Assembly: GCF_004322755.1 (NCBI RefSeq)
Contig: NZ_CP036401.1
Location: forward strand, 1,674,001 to 1,738,000
Direction of reading: 5' to 3'
Origin: Pseudoduganella albidiflava
Lineage (GTDB): Bacteria; Pseudomonadota; Gammaproteobacteria; Burkholderiales; Burkholderiaceae_D
DNA: 64,000 bases
The position numbers were made by a program, and so were the translations under genes. Shown here in pieces: positions 1 through 9,317 of the stretch. The notes under the pieces were generated by a model. The model saw nothing but the letters and a program-made list of their open reading frames with translations. It was not told the DNA's origin and made no database searches. The stretch's first letter is position 1, and each line of letters begins with the position of its first letter.

Positions 1-1005
1 GTCAAGCGCGTGTTCATCATGGACGACGCGGAACAACTGATGCCGACCTACCTGCGCTTCGTGAAGGGCGTGATCGACTCGGCCGACCTGCCGCTGAACG
101 TATCGCGTGAAATCCTGCAGGAGTCGCGCGACGTGAAGGCGATCCGCGAGGGTTCCACCAAGCGGGTGATCGGCATGCTGGAAGAACTGGCCAACGCCGA
201 CGAGCAGGAAAAGAAGGACAAGTACACCGCCTTCTGGACCGAGTTCGGCCAGGTGCTGAAGGAAGGCGTGGGCGAAGACCACGCCAACAAGGACCGTCTC
301 GCCAAGCTGCTGCGCTTCGCCTCCACGCACAACGATTCCGCCGAACAGACCGTGGCGCTGGCCGACTACGTGGGCCGCATGAAGGAAGGCCAGGAAAAGA
401 TCTATTACGTCACCGGCGAAAGCTTCACGGCCGCGAAGAACAGCCCGCACCTGGAAATCTTCCGCAAGAAGGGCGTGGAAGTGCTGCTGATGACCGACCG
501 CGTCGATGAATGGATGCTGTCGTTCCTGACCGAATTCGACGGCAAGGAACTGGTCTCGGTGGCCAAGGGCGGCCTGGACCTGGGCAAGCTGGAAGACGAG
601 GCCGAGAAGAAGGAACACGAGGAAACCGAGGCGCAGTACAAGGACCTGGTCGAGAAGATGAAGGGTGCGCTGGGCGACAAGGCCAAGGACGTGCGCGTGA
701 CGTTCCGCCTGACCGATTCGCCGGCGTGCCTGGTGGCCGACGAGCACGAACTGTCCGGCAACCTGCTGCGCATGCTGAAGGCAGCCGGCCAGAACGCGCC
801 GGAAAGCAAGCCGATCCTCGAGATCAACCCGAACCACCCGCTGGTCACGCGCCTGAAATACGAAAAAGTGGACGGCGGCGAGGAAAGCGGCAAATTCGCC
901 GACTGGTCGCACCTGCTGTTCGACCAGGCCCTGCTGGCCGAAGGCGGCACGCTGGAAGATCCGGCGGCGTTCGTGCGCCGGATGAACGAGATGCTGCTGA
1001 AGTAA
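1..1005 (+). CDS. htpG: Molecular chaperone HtpG (Hsp90 family), 5'-truncated by window edge
   Basis: HtpG is the bacterial Hsp90, a cytosolic ATP-dependent dimer that remodels client proteins. The window opens inside the gene: about 334 C-terminal codons are present out of a family length near 630, so the N-terminal ATPase domain lies upstream of base 1. The visible part begins in the middle domain with the Hsp90-typical stretch [12 protein letters not shown] (about bases 85-120), continues through the C-terminal dimerisation domain, and ends MNEMLLK with TAA at 1003-1005. A GC-rich hairpin follows at 1054-1091. The family call comes from recognised sequence; the start cannot be seen. Confidence 0.95.
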   Translation, partial: VKRVFIMDDAEQLMPTYLRFVKGVIDSADLPLNVSREILQESRDVKAIREGSTKRVIGMLEELANADEQEKKDKYTAFWTEFGQVLKEGVGEDHANKDRLAKLLRFASTHNDSAEQTVALADYVGRMKEGQEKIYYVTGESFTAAKNSPHLEIFRKKGVEVLLMTDRVDEWMLSFLTEFDGKELVSVAKGGLDLGKLEDEAEKKEHEETEAQYKDLVEKMKGALGDKAKDVRVTFRLTDSPACLVADEHELSGNLLRMLKAAGQNAPESKPILEINPNHPLVTRLKYEKVDGGEESGKFADWSHLLFDQALLAEGGTLEDPAAFVRRMNEMLLK

Positions 1006-1339
1006 TTCCGCCGATGTAGCCGTTCCGGCCGGTTCGCCGGTTGTCCGGTCGTTGCAGGGGCCGTGTCCGCGCCAGCGGGCACGGCCCCTGCCATATCGGC
1101 GTCCGCTTCAGGCTTGCGCGAAAGCGTCGCGCAATGCCTGTTCGCGCGGCTCGGCGGCGATGTGCACGATCAGGATACTTCCGACAGTTCCTCGTCGTCG
1201 TGCGAGGTAATGACGACGAATGCCGCGTCGGGAATCTCGTCGCAGGCATGCGCTGCCTGGTTCGCCTTGTCGACCGGCTGATGTGCGCTAACGGCATAGC
1301 CTACGCCGCGCTGGCCGGGCTTGCAGTGCGCCAAGGCTT
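1006..1339. other. Intergenic region between convergent htpG and a PEP-CTERM gene; possible gene relic
   Basis: This stretch holds the htpG hairpin and no intact gene. On the minus strand two protein-like stretches follow each other in different frames: about 1290-1170 ends with SHDDEELSEVS and a stop, and 1170-1108 reads ILIVHIAAEPREQALRDAF and then stops. They join without a gap if one frameshift is allowed, as expected of a small decayed gene, but no start or family was recognised. Confidence 0.3.
1054..1091 (+). terminator. Hairpin downstream of htpG, possible terminator
   Basis: A perfect 12-bp stem, GCAGGGGCCGTG (1054-1065) against CACGGCCCCTGC (1080-1091), with a 14-nt loop lies 49 bases after the htpG stop. 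There is no T-run after it, so it may be a weak or Rho-assisted terminator or a 3'-protecting structure. Confidence 0.45.
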
Positions 1340-1975
1340 TCAGGATGGACGGCGCTTGCGGCGAGCGGCGAGCAGCACCATGCCACCCACGGCCAGCATC
1401 ATGTAGGTGCCTGGCTCCGGCACTGGAACGACGCGGAAGGATGTCATGTTCCCAACAACTTCGAGCTCTCCCTGATGATAATAGTTGAAGGACGACAGGC
1501 TGGGCGAAAAGTTCGACCACTGGTTCTCCGCCGGCAGGTAGAAGTTGAGTGGCCTGTATGGCCCTTCGTCGACGAAACTGGTCGCCAGGGTAGCCTGGCC
1601 ATCCGGGCCGCTGGAGCCATGTGTGTTGATGTCGAGTACGTCGAGTTCCCACGCCCTGAGCCCGGCGTGGTAGCTGAGATCAATCGGTCCCGGCGCATTC
1701 TCGAACACCACCGATTGCTGGAAATTTTCATACAGCATCCACATATCGTGCCCGTCCCTGATGAGCGGCGTTGTCGTGTCGTAAATAAAGTATCCCGTGA
1801 CGACATCGCCGACAGAGAGATCGAAGCCGAGCAAATCGCTGTGTTGAACGTAGCCAGTACCGTACACGAGCAGTTTGTTGACCTTGACCTTGTACTCTAC
1901 GGTAACCTCGTATGCGCTTGCCGGCGTCGCGGCGATGGCAATTAGTAGTGAACAGACGGCAGGAAGCGATCGCAT
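1340..1975 (-). CDS. PEP-CTERM sorting domain-containing exported protein
   Basis: A 211-residue predicted exported protein of unknown function. It has an N-terminal signal peptide (MRSLPAVCSLLIAIAATPASA) and a C-terminal sorting signal: the PVPEPGT motif, a hydrophobic helix and a final basic run ARRKRRPS. That arrangement is the PEP-CTERM signal handled by the exosortase/EpsH system, which attaches such proteins to the envelope or exopolysaccharide matrix in Oxalobacteraceae. The frame is open further upstream, but the start at 1975 is chosen because AAAGGA precedes it at good spacing and it begins the signal peptide. The central region resembles no domain I can name. It stands alone, convergent with htpG. 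Confidence 0.8.
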   Translation of the reverse strand: MRSLPAVCSLLIAIAATPASAYEVTVEYKVKVNKLLVYGTGYVQHSDLLGFDLSVGDVVTGYFIYDTTTPLIRDGHDMWMLYENFQQSVVFENAPGPIDLSYHAGLRAWELDVLDINTHGSSGPDGQATLATSFVDEGPYRPLNFYLPAENQWSNFSPSLSSFNYYHQGELEVVGNMTSFRVVPVPEPGTYMMLAVGGMVLLAARRKRRPS

Positions 1976-2235
1976 TGTGGTCCTTTCGAAGGTTGGAATG
2001 GCAAGCTCATGGAAGATCGTGGGGCGGATCGATTGTATCGCTACGCAAGCCGCCGAATCTCTCCAATAGTAACGAGACAACGCTGCCACCTGGGCTGCCC
2101 TGGAAGGCATGGACCATCCGCAATGCCATCGGATGCGAGACCGTGGTTCGGCGGGAAGTTCCCCCAATCACCGCGCACAGCGCCTTTTGACGTCCGTTCG
2201 ATCGTGCGGACCATGGAACGCGCAGTCGATGCGCT

Positions 2236-3453
2236 TCACTTCAGGCATGCGGCCTGCACGGCCTCGGCGATGGCGACATAGCCGGCGTCGTTCGGGTGCA
2301 GGTGGTCGCCGCTGTCGAAGCGGGCCTGCAGGCGGCCGGGATGGGAGGGATCGCGCATGACGCGGTCCAGGTCGACGGTGGCGTCGAACGGGGCGGTCTC
2401 CCGGATCCAGGCATTCACCTGCTGGCGCACGGCTTCCCCGGCGAGCGAATGCACGAACGGACGCCGCACGCCTTCCAGCGGCATCAGCGTGGCCCCGCAG
2501 ACCCTCACGTTGCGCGCATGGGCGCGCCGCACGAGCGATTGCATCGCATCGATGATCTGCTGCGCCGCGACTTTTTCGGCGGGGTCCGCCAGCATGTCGC
2601 CGGCAGTGATGTCGTTGATGCCCTGTGCCAGCACGATCCACTTCACGCCCGGCTTGTCCAGCGCGTCGCGCTCCAGCCGCGCCATGGTCGCGGGGCCGGC
2701 GAAGGGCCTGGCGGCATGGCGGACGATGCGGTTGCCCGCAATGCCGGCATTCACGACGGCCACCGGCGCGGCGGCGCCACTCAGGCGCTGCGCCAGGATG
2801 TCCGGCCAGCGGGCATTGCCATCTTCCGTGGAGCCGATGCCGTCGGCGATCGAGTCGCCGACGATGACGACGGTGCCGGCCCCGCCTGGCGCCGCGACAT
2901 CGACACCGGTAATGAAATGGCGGCTGTCGTCGGTCGGCCCGGCGGGGAACGTTTCCGCCGCGGCGGCATCGATGCCCGGTGCGATGTAGGCGGTCTGCAG
3001 TGCCGCGCCGTGGATCGTCGAGGCGGCGCTGCCGGCGGGCAGGTACAGGCTGATCGCCAGCTCCTGCAGCGGCGCGACCCTCAGGTCGACCGCATCGCTG
3101 ACGATGCTGCCGCCTTTTTCCAGCGTCACCGTGGGCGAGCCGTCGAACGTCACCGCGCGGCCACTTCCCGGCACGAGGCCGGCGCCTTTGCCGCGCACGG
3201 CGACGTGCGCCGAACCGATCGCCAGCGGCCCGGTCCCATACTCGTTTGAAAGCGCAATCCGTACGGCCGTTCCGCCAAGGCTCGTGCGCACGACCTGGCG
3301 CAGCGTCTGCGGCGCCAGCGCGGGGCCGGCCGCATCGGGCGCGGCACCCCAGGTGGCGACCCAGCGGGTGGGCGGCTCCGCCCCGGCCGCCGCGGTGGCG
3401 AGCATCGCGGCAAGCGACAGTGCGGCGGCACTATGTAGAAATTGGCGTGTCAT
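2236..3453 (-). CDS. SGNH/GDSL hydrolase family esterase, secreted
   Basis: A 405-residue secreted SGNH-fold esterase/lipase-like hydrolase; the natural ester substrate cannot be told. A signal peptide covers about residues 1-24. The four SGNH blocks are visible: GDS with nucleophile Ser201, the GIAGN glycine/asparagine block ending at Asn241, GIND with Asn280, and the C-terminal D-x-x-H pair Asp383/His386 in GDHLHPND. The N-terminal 190 residues form a beta-rich region found in multi-domain members. The start at 3453 is the Met that begins the signal peptide; the frame stays open far upstream but overlaps the LysR gene. It follows that gene by 31 bases and may share its transcript. Confidence 0.85.
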   Translation of the reverse strand: MTRQFLHSAAALSLAAMLATAAAGAEPPTRWVATWGAAPDAAGPALAPQTLRQVVRTSLGGTAVRIALSNEYGTGPLAIGSAHVAVRGKGAGLVPGSGRAVTFDGSPTVTLEKGGSIVSDAVDLRVAPLQELAISLYLPAGSAASTIHGAALQTAYIAPGIDAAAAETFPAGPTDDSRHFITGVDVAAPGGAGTVVIVGDSIADGIGSTEDGNARWPDILAQRLSGAAAPVAVVNAGIAGNRIVRHAARPFAGPATMARLERDALDKPGVKWIVLAQGINDITAGDMLADPAEKVAAQQIIDAMQSLVRRAHARNVRVCGATLMPLEGVRRPFVHSLAGEAVRQQVNAWIRETAPFDATVDLDRVMRDPSHPGRLQARFDSGDHLHPNDAGYVAIAEAVQAACLK

Positions 3454-3484
3454 CGGCGGCAACCTTTGTGGAGATGGCGCCAGT

Positions 3485-4483
3485 CTACGGGGCGGCCTCC
3501 GGCCCATCAATGGCGCGTTGCGCATGGTTGCCATGCGCATCCTGCATGCCGTAATGCGTGACGCCGTGGTCGAAACCGTGCAGCACGCCGAACACGTGGC
3601 GGCGGAACCATTGGTGCACCGGATCGTGGTGGCTGCGGGAGTGCCACAGGAGCCAGTACTGGTAGTCCGGCACGTCGAAAGGCAGCGGCTTCCAGGCCAG
3701 CGGCGTCTGCCGGGACAGCGTGATCGCCATGTGTTCGGGCAGGGTCCACAGCAGGTCGTCGTTGCCGGCGATCCGCAGTGCGGACGAGAAGAACGGCACC
3801 GCGACCCGCACGTGCCGCCGCAGCCCGCGTGCCGCCAGGTACTGGTCCACGAAACTGTCCTTGTCGCTGCCACCGGTGACACGCAGGTGAGGCCACTGCA
3901 GGTAGTCGGTCAGGCCAAGCTCTTGCCGGGCCAATGGATGTGCCGCACGCATGGCGCACACGGGACGGTCCTTGCCCATTGCCCGGCCATGCAGGTTGTC
4001 CGGCAGGGTGTCGGCGATGGTGGCGACCAGGTCGATGTCCTCGTCGCTGAGCAGCCGGTAGTAGCCCGGTTCCCACATGCGAAACACGACTTCCGCACGC
4101 GGCGCTTCGCGGCCGATCGCCTCGACCAGCGTGGGCAGCACGTGGTCGGCCAGGTAATCCGAGCCGGCGATCGCAAAGCGGCGCGTGCACGCGGCCGGGT
4201 CGAATACCGGTTCGCTCAGTACCGCCTCGAGCGATTCCAGCAAGGCTTTCAGCGGCGCACGCAGCATACGGGCGCGTTCCGTGAGCAGGAAGCGCTGGCC
4301 TTCGCGCACCAGCAGCGGATCGCCGAACTGGCTGCGCAACTGGGCCAGCTGGCGGCTCAGCGTGGATTGCGTCAGTCCGAGGATGCCGGCCGCCGCCGTC
4401 AGGTTGCGGGTATCGAGCAGGACGTCCAGGGAGCGCAGCAGGTTGAGATTCGGCGACGGCCTGGGGATCGCTTGCCTGTCCAC
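3485..4483 (-). CDS. LysR family transcriptional regulator
   Basis: A 332-residue LysR-type regulator. An N-terminal winged helix-turn-helix is seen at about residues 12-70 (LNLLRSLDVLLDTRNLTAAA, then TQSTLSRQLAQLR), followed by the periplasmic-binding-protein-like inducer domain. The gene starts only two bases after the stop of the upstream GlxA-type regulator, so the two are probably co-transcribed, and an SGNH hydrolase follows 31 bases downstream. LysR proteins usually control a neighbouring or divergent gene; here the closest divergent gene is the dehydrogenase at 5654, beyond the GlxA gene. The ligand is unknown. Confidence 0.88.
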   Translation of the reverse strand: MDRQAIPRPSPNLNLLRSLDVLLDTRNLTAAAGILGLTQSTLSRQLAQLRSQFGDPLLVREGQRFLLTERARMLRAPLKALLESLEAVLSEPVFDPAACTRRFAIAGSDYLADHVLPTLVEAIGREAPRAEVVFRMWEPGYYRLLSDEDIDLVATIADTLPDNLHGRAMGKDRPVCAMRAAHPLARQELGLTDYLQWPHLRVTGGSDKDSFVDQYLAARGLRRHVRVAVPFFSSALRIAGNDDLLWTLPEHMAITLSRQTPLAWKPLPFDVPDYQYWLLWHSRSHHDPVHQWFRRHVFGVLHGFDHGVTHYGMQDAHGNHAQRAIDGPEAAP

Positions 4484-4485
4484 GC

Positions 4486-5454
4486 TTAGCGCACCGTTTC
4501 CGGCACATCGTAGCCGATGCGCTGCCGCGCTTCCCGCTGCAGCGCCTGCGGCGATTTGCCATAGGTGCGCACGAACGCGCGCCGCATCCGCTCCTCGTCG
4601 CCGAAGCCGGTCTGCCAGGCGATCCTGCCGATGGCCGCACCGCCGTCCTCCAGCAGCGAGCGCGCTGCTTCCAGGCGCAGCTTCTCGATGGCCTTGGCGG
4701 GCGAGTGGCCGGTCTGTTCGCGGAACGCGCGCGAGAAATGGCGCGGGCTCCAGTGCACGTGTTCGGCCAGCCGCTCGACCGACAGCGCCTCCTGCAGGTT
4801 TTCCCTGGCAAACAGCAGCGCACTGCGGATACGGTCCGAGCCGCCATCCATCTGCGCCATCGACGAGAACTGCGACTGGCCGCCCGTGCGGCGGTGATAC
4901 ACCACCATCATGCGCGCCACCGCTTTCGAGACGTCGCTGCCCAGGTCCGCCTCGACCAGCTCGAGCGCCAGGTCGATGCAGGCGCTCATGCCGGCCGACG
5001 TCCAGATCGGGCCATCGTTCACGAAGATCTTGTCGTCATCGAGTTCGATATCGGGATACAGCTTTTTCAGCTGGCGGCCCAGTGCCCAGTGCGTGGTGAC
5101 GCGGCGGCCGGCCAGCAGTCCCGCCTCGGCAGCGACGAAAGCGCCCGTGCACAGGCAGGCGGTGCGGCGGGCGCGCGGGCTGGCGCGGCGCAGTGCGTCG
5201 AGCAGTTCCGGCTCCGCCGGTGCCACCACCGTGTGGCCGGCGATCAGCAGCGTGTCGCAGGCGCGCCGCCCGAGCGGCTTCGTATCGACCGGCACGCCGG
5301 CCGAACTGGCGACGATGCCGCCGCCGTGCGAGACCGTCTCGACCGCATAGCGCGCAGCGCCGCTGATCTTGTTGGCGATCTCGAACACGGTGAGGGCGGC
5401 GAAGTCGAGGATCTGGAAACCGGGGAACACGACGAGGGCGATGCGGGCGGCCAT
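4486..5454 (-). CDS. GlxA family transcriptional regulator (DJ-1/PfpI-like domain plus AraC HTH)
   Basis: A 322-residue regulator with two domains: an N-terminal class I glutamine amidotransferase/DJ-1-like fold (starting RIALVVFPGFQILDFAA, with an LCTGAFVAAEAGLL elbow) and a C-terminal AraC double helix-turn-helix (VERLAEHVHWSPRHFSRAFR, then IAWQTGFGDEERMRRAF). GlxA-type proteins are transcription factors, often for small amines or carbonyl compounds. The frame stays open another 113 codons upstream, but that part is low-complexity and overlaps the divergent dehydrogenase; the start at 5454 begins the domain and has AGGAC before it. Its position, 199 bases from a divergent dehydrogenase, makes that gene its likeliest target (inference). 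Confidence 0.88.
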   Translation of the reverse strand: MAARIALVVFPGFQILDFAALTVFEIANKISGAARYAVETVSHGGGIVASSAGVPVDTKPLGRRACDTLLIAGHTVVAPAEPELLDALRRASPRARRTACLCTGAFVAAEAGLLAGRRVTTHWALGRQLKKLYPDIELDDDKIFVNDGPIWTSAGMSACIDLALELVEADLGSDVSKAVARMMVVYHRRTGGQSQFSSMAQMDGGSDRIRSALLFARENLQEALSVERLAEHVHWSPRHFSRAFREQTGHSPAKAIEKLRLEAARSLLEDGGAAIGRIAWQTGFGDEERMRRAFVRTYGKSPQALQREARQRIGYDVPETVR

Positions 5455-5653
5455 GATGTCCTGAAAGGAGGGAAGGTGACATGGCGATTGTAGCCGTGCC
5501 CGCGGCCTCGTGCAGCAGTTGGAGAAGATCGGCCGGAATGTCCGGAAACGAGGGTTTTCCGTCGTATCGGCCATGGAGTTGCGGGGACATAATGGATTCA
5601 CTGCAGGCGCATGACGCACCAACCCACCGACACCGATATCCATGGAGAACAGC

Positions 5654-6538
5654 ATGACGAACAATACCCACACCGCGAACATCACGAATGCCACGAATGC
5701 CACGAATGCCACGAATGCCAAGAATGTCCCGGACGCGCAAGCCGGCCGGGGCACCGCCGTGGTCACGGGCGCATCGTCCGGCATCGGCGCCATCTATGCC
5801 GACCGGCTGGCCGCCCGCGGCCACGACCTGATCCTGGTGGCCCGGAACGGGGAACGCCTGCGCGAGGTGGCGGACCGCGTGCGGCGGGCCCATGGCCGCG
5901 GCGTGACGGTCGTGCAGGCCGACCTGGGCAAGCGCGACGACCTGGCCCGCGTCGAGGCCATCCTGCGCACCGATCCATCGATCACGGTGCTGGTCAACAA
6001 TGCCGGTTTCGGCGGCGTGACACCCCTGCTCGAATCGGACGCGAACCGGATGGAACAGATGATCGACATTAACGTCACCGCGCCGACCCGCCTGACTTAC
6101 GCCGCGGCGCCGGCCTTCGTGGGACGGGGCGGCGGCACGATCATCAACATCGCCTCGATCGTGGCCATCGGCGTGGAGATCCTGAATGGCGTGTACGGCG
6201 CCAGCAAGGCCTACGTGCTGGCCCTGACGCAATCGCTGCACCACGAACTGGCGGCGAAGGGCATTCGGGTCCAGGCCGTGCTGCCCGGCGCCACGGCCAC
6301 CGATTTCTGGGATACCGCGGGCCTGGCGCATGCCAGCCTGCCGAGCGGGATGGTGATGCGCGCCGAAGACATGGTCGATGCCGCGCTGGCCGGACTCGAC
6401 GCGGGCGAGATCGTCACGATCCCGCCGCTGCAGGATGCCGGGGACTGGACCGGCTACGAAGCGGCCCGCCAGGCGCTGTCGCAACGCTTCGGCCACGCCA
6501 CGCCGGCGCCGCGCTACCTGGCCCCGGCTGCCGCCTGA
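5654..6538 (+). CDS. SDR family NAD(P)-dependent oxidoreductase
   Basis: A short-chain dehydrogenase/reductase of 294 residues. With the start at 5654, the cofactor motif TGASSGIG is at residues 38-45, NNAG near 115-118, the catalytic Ser at about 168 (NIASIV) and Tyr181-x3-Lys185 (YGASK), so the active site is complete. The start at 5654 is preferred over an in-frame ATG at 5642 because GGAGA lies five bases before it. Residues about 10-25 are an Asn/Ala/Thr repeat encoded by a 9-bp tandem repeat, unusual for this compact family and probably a disordered tail. The substrate is unknown. It is divergent from the GlxA-type regulator. Confidence 0.9.
   Translation: MTNNTHTANITNATNATNATNAKNVPDAQAGRGTAVVTGASSGIGAIYADRLAARGHDLILVARNGERLREVADRVRRAHGRGVTVVQADLGKRDDLARVEAILRTDPSITVLVNNAGFGGVTPLLESDANRMEQMIDINVTAPTRLTYAAAPAFVGRGGGTIINIASIVAIGVEILNGVYGASKAYVLALTQSLHHELAAKGIRVQAVLPGATATDFWDTAGLAHASLPSGMVMRAEDMVDAALAGLDAGEIVTIPPLQDAGDWTGYEAARQALSQRFGHATPAPRYLAPAAA
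5683..5727 (+). repeat. 9-bp tandem repeat inside the dehydrogenase N-terminus
   Basis: Four exact copies of CACGAATGC (5683-5718) and a degenerate fifth. Being a multiple of three, copy-number changes would keep the frame and alter only the length of the Thr-Asn-Ala tail. Confidence 0.9.
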
Positions 6539-6848
6539 AAAGCCCATCCCATCGCGGCCATCGGGCACCGAATATCGGATACCGAACATCCACGAACGGG
6601 CATCGTCTATCGACTGGCGGCCAATGATCTTCGGTGAGCACGCCACGCAGCACGGCTTCCGCGAGCCGGTTGCGCGGCACAAACGGGGCCAGTGCTCGTG
6701 TCACCGGCACCGTTTGCTATTCGCCGAGCGGTAATGGCCAACTGGTTGCTGGCTAACTGGTGCTGTCCGACTGGTGCTGGCCGACTGGTGCTGGCCGACT
6801 GGTGTCGGCCGCTGCCTTGCCGTGTTTCTGGCCGTCGTCCTCGCCCTG
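6539..6848. other. Convergent intergenic region with a 14-bp tandem repeat
   Basis: About 310 bases between the dehydrogenase and a CHRD/PEP-CTERM gene. Apart from the tandem repeat at 6741-6811 nothing is recognised: no convincing gene, and no hairpin with a T-run. Confidence 0.6.
6741..6811. repeat. Tandem repeat, about five 14-bp units
   Basis: Five consecutive units of consensus ACTGGTGCTGGCCG: one of 15 bp (6741-6755), then four of 14 bp at 6756, 6770, 6784 and 6798. The third and fourth are identical; the others differ by one to three bases. Confidence 0.9.
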
Positions 6849-7457
6849 TTACTTGCCGCGGCGGCGCCGCGCAGCCAGCAACACCACCGGCGCGCCCAGC
6901 GCCAGCAGGGCAAAGGTGGCGGGTTCCGGCACCGGCTGCAGGAAGCCGCGGATTTCACCGCCCGGCGCGAATTCCGTATGCAGGTTCAGGTAGGCGGTGC
7001 CGGATTCGAGCCCGGCCATGAAGGCCGCTTCGGCACCGGCGATGGTGCCGCCACCGAAATTGGTGACGAAGTTCGGGTTCCACGTGGCCGCCAGCGACGT
7101 ATCGAATACGTGCGAGTAGGTGCCGGAGGTGACGCCGGTGGGGAAGCCGGTGAAGGTCGGCAGTTCCGTGGCAACGCCGGCGGTTCCCGTTTCGGGCGCC
7201 GCCGTGCAGCAATGGATGTGCGCGGCGGTCGTCGGGGCCAGCAGGCCGGAGAACGTGACGTCGATGGTCATCGTGTGCGTGGCGATATCGAAATCCACCG
7301 TCACGGAGCCGGTGCCGGGGGACTCGTTGGGCGGCGCTTCGATCGCGCCGGAAAGCGTGGCGGTGTAGACGGTGGCATTCGCGGCGGTCGTCGCCAGGCC
7401 CAGTGCGATGGTGGCGCAAGCCGCCATCGTTACCCGTTGCAACATTGCAGGCTTCAT
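6849..7457 (-). CDS. CHRD domain-containing PEP-CTERM protein
   Basis: A 202-residue exported protein. It has a signal peptide (LQRVTMAACATIALGLATTAANA), a CHRD domain (from ATLSGAIEAPPNESPGTGSV through AHIHCC to the TEFAPGGEIRGFL end typical of the family), and a PEP-CTERM signal (PVPEPAT, hydrophobic helix, ARRRRGK). CHRD was first described in chordin and is common in bacterial surface proteins; its function is not known. The start at 7457 has AGGAG at good spacing; an in-frame Met 11 codons upstream lacks one. An exosortase elsewhere in the genome is implied. Confidence 0.88.
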   Translation of the reverse strand: MKPAMLQRVTMAACATIALGLATTAANATVYTATLSGAIEAPPNESPGTGSVTVDFDIATHTMTIDVTFSGLLAPTTAAHIHCCTAAPETGTAGVATELPTFTGFPTGVTSGTYSHVFDTSLAATWNPNFVTNFGGGTIAGAEAAFMAGLESGTAYLNLHTEFAPGGEIRGFLQPVPEPATFALLALGAPVVLLAARRRRGK

Positions 7458-7702
7458 GTGCGTCTCCTTTTGTGTGGAGAAGAGGGCCAAGCAAGTCGCG
7501 CGCCTGCATGCGCAGTCATTGCAAAATCAGCGACTTGGCGCAGCCCCATGCCCGTCGTTGCGGATGAGCTGTCAAATACCTCGACAGCCTTCGCCCCGCC
7601 GATACCGCGCACGGTTGAAACCGCATGCACAGCAAGGCACAACGTTATAGTAGAATGCAATCTTGCTTTTTGTTCACATTTTTCAGGGCCGCCCGACGCG
7701 CT

Positions 7703-9301
7703 ATGCAACCCAGTTCCTGTTCCGTCCTGCTCATCGACGATGAACCATTGGCGCAGGATTACCTTCTGCATTGCCTGGAAGCGCATGCCGACGTCGCGCT
7801 GTGCTACGAGCACTGCGCCGAGCGTGCCGTGGCGCTGGCGCTTGAAATCGATGCCACCGTGGTGCTGGTGGACTTGCGCATGCCCGGAACCGATGGTTTC
7901 GGGGTGGTGCGCAATCTGCGCGCCGATTCCCGTACCGAACACATCCCGATCGTCATGCTGTCGTCCGAGCATGATGCCGAGGTGAAGGTGCAGGCGTTTG
8001 CCGCCGGCGCCAACGATTACCTCGTGAAATGGCCGGATGCGCGCGAGCTGGTGGCGCGGTTGCGCTACCACAGCGCGGCCTGCGTGGCGCGCCGCCAGCG
8101 CGACGCCGCCTTCGCGTCGCTGGCGCGCAGCCAGGAAGAATTGCGCGCCAGCCAGGCCGCGCTGCACCAGGCGCAGAAGATGGAAGCGATCGGCCAGCTG
8201 ACGGGCGGCGTGGCGCACGACTTCAACAACGTGCTGCAGATTATCGGCGGCAACCTGCAGCTGGTGAAGCTGATGGGCGGCCTGAACGACAACGCGCGCG
8301 GCCGTGTCGATGCGGCGCTGGCCGGCGTGGAGCGGGGCGGGCGCCTGGCCTCGCACCTGCTGGCGTTCGCGCGGCGGCAGCCGCTGCAGGCGGTCGTCAT
8401 CGATCCCTCCGTGGTGCTGGCCGACATGGAGGAAATGCTGCGCCGCGTGCTCGGCCCGCAGGCGCGCATCGAGAGCGATATCGCGCCCGGCGTCTGGAGC
8501 ACGGCCGTCGATCCGAGCCAGCTGCACAATGTGATCCTGAACCTGGCGATCAACGCGCGCGACGCCATGCCGCATGGCGGCACGCTGACGCTGCGCGCCC
8601 GCAACGTGCCGGCCGGTTCGCCCGAACTCGCCGAGGTCGGCCAGGGCGAGTACGTGATGATCGAGGTGGCCGATACCGGCAACGGCATGCCGCCCGACGT
8701 GCTGCAGCGTGCCTTCGAACCGTTCTTCACCACCAAGCCGACCGGGCAGGGCACCGGGCTGGGGCTGTCGATGGCGTATGGCTTCGTCAAGCAGTCCGGC
8801 GGCGAGATCCTGCTGAAAAGCACGCCTGGCAGCGGCACCAGCGTGCGCATTTTCCTGCGCCGCAGTGCGACCCAGGCCATTCCCGAAGAATTCGATGGCG
8901 CGGCCACGCCGCTGTTCGGCGGCATCGAGACGGTGCTGGTGGTCGAGGATGAGGAAGCGGTGCGCGATGCCACCGCCCAGTTGCTGCTGGCGCTGGGCTA
9001 CCACGTGCTGCAGGCGCCGGACGCGGACCAGGCCGCGCGCATCGTCGAGCATGGCGCGCGCGTCGACCTGCTGTTTACCGATGTGATCATGCCCGGCAGG
9101 ATGAGCAGCCTGGAACTGGCCGACCTGGTGCGCCGGCGCTGCCCGGACGCGCAGATCCTGTTTACTTCCGGCTATGCCGAAGGGGTGCTGACGCACGAGG
9201 GCAAGATGGACCCGAGCATCAGCCTGTTGCCGAAACCGTATAACCCGGACGTGCTGAGCGCCCGCATCCGGCATCTGCTACGGCGGCGCAAGGCCGCCTG
9301 A
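7703..9301 (+). CDS. Hybrid sensor histidine kinase with N- and C-terminal receiver domains
   Basis: A 532-residue cytoplasmic phosphorelay protein with no membrane segment. Order: receiver domain (phospho-acceptor Asp57 in VLVDLRMPG), a short coiled coil, HisKA with His172 in the GGVAHDFNN H-box, HATPase (NLAINARDAMPHGG N-box, ADTGNGMPP, GTGLGLSM), and a second receiver (Asp460 in LFTDVIMPG). The REC-HisKA-HATPase-REC layout suggests it is itself switched by another kinase. The start at 7703 directly precedes the first receiver; an ATG at 7655 is possible. It converges with the phytochrome response regulator with 16 bases between stops, so a link to light sensing is possible but unproven. 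Confidence 0.88.
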   Translation: MQPSSCSVLLIDDEPLAQDYLLHCLEAHADVALCYEHCAERAVALALEIDATVVLVDLRMPGTDGFGVVRNLRADSRTEHIPIVMLSSEHDAEVKVQAFAAGANDYLVKWPDARELVARLRYHSAACVARRQRDAAFASLARSQEELRASQAALHQAQKMEAIGQLTGGVAHDFNNVLQIIGGNLQLVKLMGGLNDNARGRVDAALAGVERGGRLASHLLAFARRQPLQAVVIDPSVVLADMEEMLRRVLGPQARIESDIAPGVWSTAVDPSQLHNVILNLAINARDAMPHGGTLTLRARNVPAGSPELAEVGQGEYVMIEVADTGNGMPPDVLQRAFEPFFTTKPTGQGTGLGLSMAYGFVKQSGGEILLKSTPGSGTSVRIFLRRSATQAIPEEFDGAATPLFGGIETVLVVEDEEAVRDATAQLLLALGYHVLQAPDADQAARIVEHGARVDLLFTDVIMPGRMSSLELADLVRRRCPDAQILFTSGYAEGVLTHEGKMDPSISLLPKPYNPDVLSARIRHLLRRRKAA

Positions 9302-9317
9302 CCTGCATCGAAGCGGG

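Noticed and set aside
5036..6682. A 548-codon minus-strand frame across the dehydrogenase.
   Set aside because: It overlaps the true dehydrogenase and the GlxA gene in another frame and has no family features.
7625..7702. Longer start of the hybrid kinase.
   Set aside because: Residues before 7703 are not receiver-like, and no better ribosome binding site is seen, although ATG 7655 cannot be excluded.
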